NCBI GenBank assembly: GCA_035555595.1
Contig: DATMGK010000004.1
Span: 1-64,000, forward strand
DNA from: Croceibacterium_A sp035555595
Lineage (GTDB): Bacteria; Pseudomonadota; Alphaproteobacteria; Sphingomonadales; Sphingomonadaceae
Direction: 5' to 3'
DNA length: 64,000 nucleotides
The position numbers and the translations under genes were made by a program. Each line of letters starts with the position of its first letter. Within the stretch, counting starts at the first letter, position 1. The notes under the pieces were generated by a model. That model saw only the letters and a program-made list of their open reading frames with translations, searched no databases and had not been told where the DNA came from. Positions 10,101 through 17,443 of the stretch are shown here, piece by piece.

Positions 10101-12658
10101 TGAATAGTTAGCGCATTCGCCGTTATGCTGGCCGTTCCGGCGCTGCCTGCGAGCAGTTCCACCGTTGCGTTGCCGCCGGTAAGTGTCGGGCCCGCGCGTG
10201 GCCCCGGCGCATCCAATTCTTCTAGAGTGGTTAGAGAACGGGCGCTGGCTGAAACGATGATATCGCCCAGTACCTCTATCGTCCCGTCCTGCGCGATCAG
10301 GTTGGCGGTGCCGCCTGTGGCGTTCGATGCAACCGCGCCCGGCGCTCCGAAACCGTCGGCGACAATGGTCAGGCCCGATGCGATCTCGATGCCGGCCCCG
10401 CCATCCAGTTGCACCAGGCCGCCGTTGCCACCGTCGATGAAGATCGATCCGCCGTCGATCGCCGTCGCGCGTGCCGTGCCGCCCGTTGCGCTGCCCGCCG
10501 TCGCCGCTGCGGAAGATCCGAAGGCGCTGGCGCTCAGGCCCAGATAGCTGGTGGTGATCTCGCCGCCGCTGGAAACGACTTCTACCGTGCCGCCGCGCTG
10601 TATTGGTGTGACCACGGGGTCGGAGAACGATGAGAACGCTATCGTGCGCGCATCGGCGTTAAGCTGGATCGCATTCGCCGAAATCGTTCCGCTTGTCAGT
10701 GCTTCCAGGCGGATACCGCCAGCCTGATTTGTAAAGCTCGCCGCTCCATTGAAGCCGCTGGAAGCGTTTGCTTGCAGAATGATGTCGCCGCTGACAACCA
10801 GTTCGCCGGTGCCGGACACGGTAAGGCGTATCGCATCGGCGCGGGCGGTGCCTGCGCCCGCGACGGAGCCGCTGAATACGGCTTCTCCACCCGCCCCGCT
10901 GGCGGATGCGAACAGGCGATCCCAGTTGTGCGTGCCGCCCGCGATATCGATGGCGATGGCGCCGCCGGTGCCGTCCCCCGATTGACCCACCGCATAGGCG
11001 CCGCGCCCCTCCGCGGTGAGCGTCACATCCGTCAGGTTCAGTGCGCCGCCTTCGTTGACAAGAGAGATCGTGCCGCCAAAGCCATCGCCAGCCACGCTGG
11101 CATCGTCGAAGGATTCACCACCGTAACCACTTGCATACAATGAGAAGGTGGAAGCCGTTATGGATCCGCCAGCGGCCACGCGCGCGTCGATTGCGCCTCC
11201 GCGCCCAACGCCGCCCGTGCCGGTGCCTACGCTGCCGGTGCCCTCTGCGGTTGCATAGATGGAAAGCGCGGAAATGGCGCCCCCCTCGGCTAGCAGGTTT
11301 ACCTGTCCGCCCTGTCCGTCAGTGAACGGGGCGTCGATGCTGAACGGTGCAGACAGGTTCGACGCGTAAAAGGACATGGCGCCATCGGAACTGATGCTTC
11401 CGCCCTCGCTGGCGGTAAGATCGATTGTTCCGCCGATGCCAGGGCGGGCCGAATAGATCGTGAAGTTCCGCGCGGAGATCGTCCCGCCTGCGTCCGCGGC
11501 AAGGGCGACCCGGTTGCCTGCATAGAGGGTGGTGGAATTGACGAATTCGGTGGTTCCGCCCAGCGGCTGAATATCGATCCCATCGGTGGCATAGGCGGAA
11601 ACGCGATTGTTAAAGGTAGCGTCGCCGATGCTGATGCTGCCAAGCTGATTTGCCGCGAACTCTGTGGGATTGGCAGAGGTGAAGCCCGCCGCCAGCACCA
11701 CGGTGCCGCCTTCATCGGTGACATCGATCGCCGGCTGATAGCCGATCGTGCCGGAAAGCAGCATCGTCAGCGCGTCGTTCTTCGGTACCGCTACCATCGC
11801 GATCTGCTTGGCGTCGAAAGTGCCTGACGATGCCGTGCCGGTCGTAGTGCCGGTATGAACAATCCCGTTGCCGTCGGTCGTGCCCACCGTGACGGTGAAA
11901 TCGAACAGGCCGGTGTCGATGAACATGTCGACCTGTTCCGCGGCGATATAGGCCACGTTCCTGTTGGCCGTGACCGTTCCGTTCTGAACGATGCGCGGCG
12001 CCACCAGCGCGACATAGGAATCAAAGGCGACGGCGTTGATCTCCGCGCCCGCCGCGATTTCGACCCTTCCGGTCGAGCCGTCCGCACCGCGGAATTCCAC
12101 CAGCCCGCCGGGGCCATAGATCGTGCCGAGGTCGGAGAACTCGTTTGGCGTGAACTGGATGTCGTTGGTGGTCAGGACCAGGCTGCCTACATCGATCCGT
12201 GCGTTCGGCCCCACGAAGATGCCGGTGGGGCTGTAGAACCAGATGTTTCCGCCGGGAGCGCCGGCCGCGCTGCTTTCGATTGCGCCGTTGAGGGAAATGG
12301 TCGCTGCGGTTGGCGCGCTGTTAATGTCGACGGGCAGCACCCTATTCAACACCGTGAAATCGCCCGATCCGTCATAAACGAAGCGGGCCAGCGTTCCTTC
12401 GGGTAGGAAATCGATCGCCCCACTGCCGGCCGTGTCCACGGCTGACCAGTTTATCACCGTTTCAGGCGTGAAAACCGTCACCTCTGTCGTGGCCGGCATG
12501 TCGGGGCCGGAATCGGGCATAGTGCCGATGCTGCCTATTCCGGTAACGATATCGCCTGTTCCCGCGAAGGCTTGCGCCCGCGCCGTTTGCAACGGTGTCG
12601 CCAGCAGCGCGGTGGCCGCGCAACCGGCCAGGAGGAGGGGCCTGATCGGCTGATGCAT
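7196..12658 (-). CDS. Filamentous haemagglutinin-like two-partner secretion exoprotein (TpsA)
   Basis: This 1820-residue exoprotein has a signal peptide ending near ARA-QAF. A TPS/haemagglutination-activity domain follows in about the first 250 residues, including the typical stretch NIWFYSPTGIFVGPNARID and the following VGSLVLTT. The rest is beta-helix-like, dominated by Gly/Thr/Ser/Ala. In the centre (roughly residues 450-1200) a degenerate unit recurs about every 45-50 residues, with cores such as GTGGTARV and ending in a xxASGxGG turn. The C-terminus carries a CLIVGAC pair and a CDPTSDSC pair. The chosen ATG at 12658 overlaps the tpsB stop (TGATG); a GTG three bases upstream is also possible. 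TpsA proteins cross the outer membrane through their TpsB partner and form surface fibres. Adhesion is the usual role; this protein's target is unknown. Confidence 0.9.
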   Translation of the reverse strand: MHQPIRPLLLAGCAATALLATPLQTARAQAFAGTGDIVTGIGSIGTMPDSGPDMPATTEVTVFTPETVINWSAVDTAGSGAIDFLPEGTLARFVYDGSGDFTVLNRVLPVDINSAPTAATISLNGAIESSAAGAPGGNIWFYSPTGIFVGPNARIDVGSLVLTTNDIQFTPNEFSDLGTIYGPGGLVEFRGADGSTGRVEIAAGAEINAVAFDSYVALVAPRIVQNGTVTANRNVAYIAAEQVDMFIDTGLFDFTVTVGTTDGNGIVHTGTTTGTASSGTFDAKQIAMVAVPKNDALTMLLSGTIGYQPAIDVTDEGGTVVLAAGFTSANPTEFAANQLGSISIGDATFNNRVSAYATDGIDIQPLGGTTEFVNSTTLYAGNRVALAADAGGTISARNFTIYSARPGIGGTIDLTASEGGSISSDGAMSFYASNLSAPFSIDAPFTDGQGGQVNLLAEGGAISALSIYATAEGTGSVGTGTGGVGRGGAIDARVAAGGSITASTFSLYASGYGGESFDDASVAGDGFGGTISLVNEGGALNLTDVTLTAEGRGAYAVGQSGDGTGGAIAIDIAGGTHNWDRLFASASGAGGEAVFSGSVAGAGTARADAIRLTVSGTGELVVSGDIILQANASSGFNGAASFTNQAGGIRLEALTSGTISANAIQLNADARTIAFSSFSDPVVTPIQRGGTVEVVSSGGEITTSYLGLSASAFGSSAAATAGSATGGTARATAIDGGSIFIDGGNGGLVQLDGGAGIEIASGLTIVADGFGAPGAVASNATGGTANLIAQDGTIEVLGDIIVSASARSLTTLEELDAPGPRAGPTLTGGNATVELLAGSAGTASITANALTIQAVGDGRTNYVFSLDEFNFFENLATFLSPSDLPVRGSSGSGTGGTAQLVATGGSLSLDTLTVDANGLGGKAAASDGATAYQAGDGTGGTARVSQTGGTIEITSLQLSASGLGGGAGGNDVANSGSLAALAGAGAGGTAVAQFSGGSLTTQDMTVMATGTGGAGMNHGGGGTASSGGNGTGGTARVESLPGSTANLSATTLSIQATGSGGAGGFSGTGTNGNGGNGVGSIATFALGDGAFALGTVEIDATGIGGDSGDANSGLPGAVGGEGSGGQAGFTVTDTPGPVGPRGIGTLSLNASGTGGSGSTAEAESDAGTARLNVATLNAASAIELAGDLMVESTGTRAGATAGIEATVSGAPFAADGSLLFDTSGRVIVNAAQPLSANGAVRITGNSFTSTGLIEAGEVMEITVANGIAADRLSSGGPTLLQALDGTLVVNDLASAGAVILRALDVSIDADEALLIEEATASNGALSITTGGALTTQLLNTSGAVTLSSGADLQTADTVIGSSISLTATGDIIANGSLQSDGAIVLNAGGDLQSLEGVNGGSVSLTAGGNVITNGPLSADAALTVDAGGVFAMSGTGRGTTISVTSADINLGLGGTLGERGTTQELTIIARVPAPTGSANRIFIGGETLSGDYSLDSAEATRLFADNAITFRSVGTGAAVTDITIGNLALSYGASGNIGTGGTLEISGPTRIAIDGNVALTTSSATDTFLIDPTLVELNTETGSIAMLDPSGAALGQVHIVGDTIAIATGNVLGQLQTLTSFPTINAALDQPGGNPQAISASSITFDVTDGLFIQNSGASTEYADRGGFIAETISINTASGATRIAVNGQLVNQGQPIGGIDVIPLVSINGASGTSGGLFNPASTINGCLIVGACSTMPGMNTPGLPRDTDLLTPLKAESEGAVTGGGELFITPLIELAPVEPLISPPLVDEPITGVGNDDLWDNSCDPTSDSCSTGNSDR

Positions 12659-14457
12659 CACAAATTTCCCCAGGGCAGCAGACGTGTGGTGATAGTGAAC
12701 AGAAGGCGCGGATCAGGTCGTTCGGTCAGGAACCCGGCGTTGTTGAGCGGCACGGCGAAAGTCAGGTCGAAGTCCACCCGGTTACCCCACCGGCCGCGCA
12801 CACCGGCACCGGCACTGATCGCAGCATCAGGGTCGACACCGCCCGCTGCATCATCGACCCACGCTTTGCCATAGTCGAAGAAGGCAAAGGGTTCGAAAGC
12901 GAACCGGTCCGCTCCGCGCGGATAGGGGCTGCCCACCCGCAATTCGAATGAAGCGCCCACCGCGCGATCGCCAACCGCCACGCCGGGATCGAACCCCCGG
13001 CCGATGGTATAGCTGCCGAAACTCGCCTGCTGGTATGACAGCAGCGAGCTGCCCGAATACTGGCCCATCGGCGAAATCGCCAGCGTGAGCCGGGGAACGG
13101 GCCGCATCTCTACCGTTCCCTCCAGCCGGGCCACGAAGGCGCTGGGATCGGCCGCGATGTTGCTGATCGGCACGTTGGGCGGCAGGCAGTCCGCCACCGT
13201 CTTGCAGCGGTCGCTGGCGCCAAGGCCCGACAGGCCCTGCCGCAGTTCCAGAGACACCATGCTGTGCCAGCGCGGCTCCCGCGCGGTATAACCGCCCTGG
13301 CCCCTCGCGCTCCGCTCGTCGATCAGCTCGTGCGCGATCCGGGCGTAGGCCATCCGCAACTTGTCACGGCTCAGCAGCGTGCTGCCGAACGCCAGTTCCT
13401 GATCCACGATCTCCAGCCCGGTAAACCCGGAAATCGTCTGATCGTGGCGGCGCAGGAAGGGATAGGACAGATACCCGGCGGCCGTCACGGTCTTGGTGTT
13501 GAACGGCGCGCCGCCGAAATCGGGCTTGCTCTCGCCATACAGCGCGCTCGCACCCAGTCGCAGCCCGTCGGCGTTCAGCGCGAATTCGTGAGCGATGCGG
13601 CCGATCCGCTGCTCTTTCCAGTCGAAGGTGTTGTAATAGCTTACCGTCGTGCGGTCGCCCATGCCGGTCAGGTCGTTAAGCGTCAGCGCCAGAAAGCCGC
13701 CTTCCCGCCCGGTCGCCCGGGTGCCGATATTCTGCGCGCCTGCCACCAGATCATAGGGGCGGCGCACCACGATCACGTCGCCCGCCACATCGCCGGGGCG
13801 GTCCCCGGCAGAGCGGAGCACGAGGCGCACGTCGAAGCCCGGCAGGTCTTCCAGCAGCAGCAATTGCCGCTCCGCCTCGTGCGTGTTGAACCATTCGCGA
13901 GAGGTAAGGTCGGCCAGATGGGCGGCGATCAGCCGCTCCGCGCGGCCCGCGTCACCGCGAAGTTGCACTTCCACCAGCCGGGCGGCCAGCACGTCCATCC
14001 GCGCCGCGCTGCCGGGCTCTATCCGCTGGGGGGGGACCTGCACGGCGGCCAGAAAGCCCATGTCGCGCAGGATAGTCGCCGCCCGGTCGCGCACTTCGCA
14101 CAGCACCGCCACCGGCTGCTCACGCCCGGCGAATTCGCTCCACGCGGGGGTCAGGACGCTGGCGTCCACGCCCGGCAGTCCGGTGAACTCCACCGTGCTG
14201 AACGTCACCCGGCTGGCGGCGAAAGCGGGATCGGCAAGCGGGCAGGGGCCGCGCTCGATATCTCCCTCTACCGAAAGCCCGCGCCTCGCGGCGGGGCTGG
14301 CGGGTTGGCCGACCTCGAGATCCTCGCGCGTCGGCGGCGCGGGAACGGCCTGCGCCGATGCCGCCACAGGGGCAGCGGCCGCCGTCAGACAGGCCAGCGC
14401 CGTCAGGCCGCTGCGTGCCATGGCCGACAGTTTCAGGTAGCTCGAAAATTCCGCCAT
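12658..14457 (-). CDS. ShlB/FhaC/HecB-type TpsB transporter
   Basis: The product is a 599-residue Omp85-superfamily protein. After a signal peptide (ending near ASAQA) come an N-terminal linker, two POTRA-like regions (about residues 85-240) and a 16-strand-type barrel. The barrel contains the conserved L6-loop motif (here TIGRGFDPG) about 100 residues before the end. TpsB proteins recognise the TPS domain of their partner in the periplasm and export it. The immediate downstream neighbour, overlapping by 1 nt, is the TpsA gene, so this is a cognate pair. The start ATG at 14457 is preceded by a G-rich Shine-Dalgarno (GGGGGG). An internal ATG (14421) would give a shorter leader. The last residue is Leu rather than the usual Phe. 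Confidence 0.93.
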   Translation of the reverse strand: MAEFSSYLKLSAMARSGLTALACLTAAAAPVAASAQAVPAPPTREDLEVGQPASPAARRGLSVEGDIERGPCPLADPAFAASRVTFSTVEFTGLPGVDASVLTPAWSEFAGREQPVAVLCEVRDRAATILRDMGFLAAVQVPPQRIEPGSAARMDVLAARLVEVQLRGDAGRAERLIAAHLADLTSREWFNTHEAERQLLLLEDLPGFDVRLVLRSAGDRPGDVAGDVIVVRRPYDLVAGAQNIGTRATGREGGFLALTLNDLTGMGDRTTVSYYNTFDWKEQRIGRIAHEFALNADGLRLGASALYGESKPDFGGAPFNTKTVTAAGYLSYPFLRRHDQTISGFTGLEIVDQELAFGSTLLSRDKLRMAYARIAHELIDERSARGQGGYTAREPRWHSMVSLELRQGLSGLGASDRCKTVADCLPPNVPISNIAADPSAFVARLEGTVEMRPVPRLTLAISPMGQYSGSSLLSYQQASFGSYTIGRGFDPGVAVGDRAVGASFELRVGSPYPRGADRFAFEPFAFFDYGKAWVDDAAGGVDPDAAISAGAGVRGRWGNRVDFDLTFAVPLNNAGFLTERPDPRLLFTITTRLLPWGNL

Positions 14458-14548
14458 GCGCCCCCCAAGGTATCGCCCGCGAATGAGGGCGATACTATGC
14501 CCCCATCCCGCAATGCGACGGCCGGGGCCCTTGCCCGGCCTCTGCTTC

Positions 14549-15280
14549 TTACCCTTCGTTTGCCAGCAAAGCCGTGGAAAGAAGGTTCAACTGCTGCGTG
14601 CAGCCCCGTTCGATCAATTGCCCGGCCAGATCTTCCGGATTGTCCGCCGCCCCATCCAGAACCGCGATCCGCAGTTCGCCGGTATTGGCGCCACCCGGGC
14701 CGCTCAGCCGATAGACAGCATCATCGGAAACCGGCAGCACACTGGTATCCCACGGCGCCAGCATTTCGCCATCGGCGAAAGTCACCGTCTCGCGATCGCC
14801 ATTGGCAGCGGTCAGCGTATAGGTCGCGTCGCCCGCTTCGGAATTGCGCCACAGGCGCACCCGCTCTGTGCCGGCAAGGCAGAATGTGCCCCGCTGGCCC
14901 ACATCGATGTACCAGAGGTTCGGGGAATGCCGTGGGCCCAGTTCCGGCACGTTGCGCACGGCCCCCGTGCGCATCCGCTGGGCCGATCGCTGTTCCGTCA
15001 ACGCGGCAAAGGTCCCGCGCCGATTGGTCGCGGTGCGCTGGTTCAGCGTGAACGTGCCCGCCCCGCGCAGAACGCGTGTGCTATCACCGTCCAGCACCGT
15101 CAGCGTGTCGCCCGCCCGCAGCACGATCCGTTCGCTGTCACCGATCTTCTTCCCCACCGGGAAAGTTCCCGCTGAAGGGCCGCTGGCCGAAACCACCACG
15201 CCTGCTGAAACGGCCATTGGCGCCGCCACCGTCGCTGCCGCCAGAGCGGCCGCGATCATTCCCCTTCGAAGCAAGGTCAT
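14549..15280 (-). CDS. Exported FecR-domain-like protein
   Basis: This 243-residue protein has a clear signal peptide (MTLLRRGMIAAALAAATVA). The segment around residues 40-75 (IVLRAGDTLTVLDGDSTRVLRGAGTF) has the pattern of FecR-type domains. It has no N-terminal cytosolic or transmembrane anti-sigma region, so it is not a classic FecR regulator. FecR-like exported proteins are often found beside two-partner secretion and CHAT genes. I chose ATG at 15280 because AAGGGGAAGGG sits a few bases upstream; an ATG at 15304 lies in frame but is less well placed. It is separated by 91 nt from tpsB downstream and 82 nt from the cyclase upstream. The role is unknown. Confidence 0.7.
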   Translation of the reverse strand: MTLLRRGMIAAALAAATVAAPMAVSAGVVVSASGPSAGTFPVGKKIGDSERIVLRAGDTLTVLDGDSTRVLRGAGTFTLNQRTATNRRGTFAALTEQRSAQRMRTGAVRNVPELGPRHSPNLWYIDVGQRGTFCLAGTERVRLWRNSEAGDATYTLTAANGDRETVTFADGEMLAPWDTSVLPVSDDAVYRLSGPGGANTGELRIAVLDGAADNPEDLAGQLIERGCTQQLNLLSTALLANEG

Positions 15281-15362
15281 TGCCCTTCCCCTTCTTCGTG
15301 CCATCGTGGCCCTATCAAACCTCGAACGGCGTTGTCAGTGAAAAAAGTCTTAATTTCCCAAG

Positions 15363-17426
15363 TTAACCGAGAGTATAAACATCACCCGTTTCCAGTTTTC
15401 GTGTGCGTTCCAGCAGGTTGACCAGCGCGGCATCTTGCGGATGGCGCTCCACAACTGCGGCGATGGCGGCAAGCGCCGCCTCGTGATCGGTTGCGATTAG
15501 GGCAATGCCCCGGTCCAGCGCGGCCCTGTCCTCTGGCGGAAAGTCCGGCGCAGGTTCGAACAGGTCAACCGGCTTGCTCCGCCCGCGAAGCACCACGCGC
15601 CCCATCGGCCGCCACCAGTCCAGCCCAGACCGTTCGGCAAATTCGCGGCTGGCCATCACGCTGGAATCCAGCGCCTTGTTGGCCGCTTCCAGCCGCGCGG
15701 CGGTGTTCATGGAATCTCCCAGCGCGGTGTATTGAATACGGCTCGCACCGCCGAAATTGCCCACTACCGCTTCACCCCAGTGCAGGCCCACGCGCGTCTT
15801 GCCGATGGGCGGAATGTCCGGCTCGACCGACCGGCGGAATTCCTCGCCAGCCTGCCAAACGGCATAGCCGGCCCGCGCCGCGCGTTCGCCATCGTCGGCC
15901 CGCGCGATCGGCGCTCCCCAGAACGCCACCACCGCGTCGCCGACGAACTTGTCGATCACACCCCCATGGTCCAGCACGACCTGGCTCAATGTGTCGAGAT
16001 ACTGATTGACCAGCCGCGCGACCGTTTCCGGCGGCAGGGCGTGGCTCATCTTCGTGAAGCCTTCCAGATCGCTGAAGAGGACGAACAACTCCTTCTTCTC
16101 ACCATGCAGGCTCAGCAACTCGGGGTTCTCGATGATTTCTTCAGCCATCTCGCGCGGCAGATATTTGCCCAGCGCACCCTGCGCGAAACGGCGCTGCACC
16201 GCGCCCGATGCGCGCGCGGCCGATGTCACGGCGGCGAAAGCCAGCGCCCATCCCAGTATCCAGCCCGCTGCGGGCAGGCCCAGCGTATCGATCCCCCGCC
16301 AGTGCAGCAGAAACGGCAGGCCCGCCACGGCGGCGAACTGAGCTGCCAGCAGGGGATAGATGCGTAGCGAACGTATCTCCACCAGCCCGGTCAGCGCGGA
16401 ACAGCCTACGATCAGCACTGCGGCCAGCCACAGCATCGCCGAGGGCACTTGCGGCAGGCGTTGGCCGTCCAGCATCTGGGCGATCATTTCCGCATGGACC
16501 GCGATGCCGGGCGGGCGCATCTCGCCCGTCACTTCCGTGATCGGCGTCGCCACGCGATCGTAATCCACGATATCGCCGCCGATCAGGACATAGCGTCCCT
16601 CGACGATGGAACCGAACGCGGCCGCCAGTTCCGGATCGGCAAAATTGTCGATCGGGAACGATGCATAGATGGGGGTGGTCTCGCTTTCCGCATCCATCGC
16701 CGGACGGCGATAGCGGATCGCGCCTTCGTATCCGGGCAGGGTCTTCGCGGTTTGTCCCGCTTCGGCCAGCATGGCGCGGCCCAGCACGGGCGGCAGATGA
16801 GCGTAGGATGGCGGCCAGCGCCGCGTGACGCCGAACGCATCGTCCAGCGCGATGCTCGCGGGGTGGGCGTTGCTCCCCTCCAGCCGTTTCAGAAACTGTT
16901 CGAGATACTGCTGTTGTTCGTACCGGATGTCGAAACTGTTCACCCCGGTTTCCGCATAGGCGACAAACACCGGCGTCTTCATCGCGCGCAGCGTTTCGAT
17001 CAGTTCTTCATCCTCGTCCTGTGGCTGGTCGAACAGGATGTCGATGCCGATCGCTTTGGCCCCCAGCGCATCGATATTCTCCAGCGTTTTGGCCAGCAGT
17101 CCGCGATCGAGGGGGGAACGTTTGCGGGCATTGATCAGCGTCTGATCGTTATAGACGATCAGCAGGATACGTTCGTCCTGCGGCACTTGCTGGGCGAAGA
17201 TGAAGCTGCGCACATCGTAAAGCGCCTGTTCTGCCTGCCCGGTTATGGGCGTGGTCCGTTCTGCCCCCGAAAATGCGGGGTAGCTCCAGCTGAACCGGGC
17301 CAGCAGCAGGGCCATGACCAGCAGCAGGCCGGTCAGCACCAGCCGCCGTGCACCGGCCTCTCGTATGCTGCGCCACCCGCGGAAGAAGATGCCCCTGCCG
17401 CGTGTCTGTCCGTCCCCTTGCGCCAT
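15363..17426 (-). CDS. CHASE2-domain adenylate cyclase (class III)
   Basis: This is a 687-residue membrane protein. It has an N-terminal transmembrane helix (about 28-45) and an extracytoplasmic CHASE2 domain (about 55-325) with the typical GAKAIGIDILFD segment. Two or three transmembrane helices follow (about 330-405), then a cytosolic class III cyclase domain (about 440-620). Catalytic residues visible are metal-binding Asp453 (FSDLEGFT) and Asp497 (FVGDAVVAFW), purine-selecting Lys493 and Thr567, and transition-state Asn574 and Arg578. Lys plus Thr/Asp selects ATP, so cAMP is the expected product. A helical tail of about 60 residues ends the protein. It starts 17 nt after the CHAT gene. 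The CHASE2 domain would sense an envelope signal, but which one cannot be read from sequence. Confidence 0.92.
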   Translation of the reverse strand: MAQGDGQTRGRGIFFRGWRSIREAGARRLVLTGLLLVMALLLARFSWSYPAFSGAERTTPITGQAEQALYDVRSFIFAQQVPQDERILLIVYNDQTLINARKRSPLDRGLLAKTLENIDALGAKAIGIDILFDQPQDEDEELIETLRAMKTPVFVAYAETGVNSFDIRYEQQQYLEQFLKRLEGSNAHPASIALDDAFGVTRRWPPSYAHLPPVLGRAMLAEAGQTAKTLPGYEGAIRYRRPAMDAESETTPIYASFPIDNFADPELAAAFGSIVEGRYVLIGGDIVDYDRVATPITEVTGEMRPPGIAVHAEMIAQMLDGQRLPQVPSAMLWLAAVLIVGCSALTGLVEIRSLRIYPLLAAQFAAVAGLPFLLHWRGIDTLGLPAAGWILGWALAFAAVTSAARASGAVQRRFAQGALGKYLPREMAEEIIENPELLSLHGEKKELFVLFSDLEGFTKMSHALPPETVARLVNQYLDTLSQVVLDHGGVIDKFVGDAVVAFWGAPIARADDGERAARAGYAVWQAGEEFRRSVEPDIPPIGKTRVGLHWGEAVVGNFGGASRIQYTALGDSMNTAARLEAANKALDSSVMASREFAERSGLDWWRPMGRVVLRGRSKPVDLFEPAPDFPPEDRAALDRGIALIATDHEAALAAIAAVVERHPQDAALVNLLERTRKLETGDVYTLG

Positions 17427-17443
17427 GTGCCCGCGCGCCGCGC

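Noticed and set aside
9240..11300. Possible CRISPR or tandem DNA repeat in the tpsA middle
   Set aside because: The similarity is at protein level with drifting spacing; no identical direct repeats with unique spacers are present.
13264..15051. 595-codon plus-strand frame across tpsB and the FecR-like gene
   Set aside because: It spans two real minus-strand genes and the gap between them, and is Arg/Pro/His-rich; it is a shadow.
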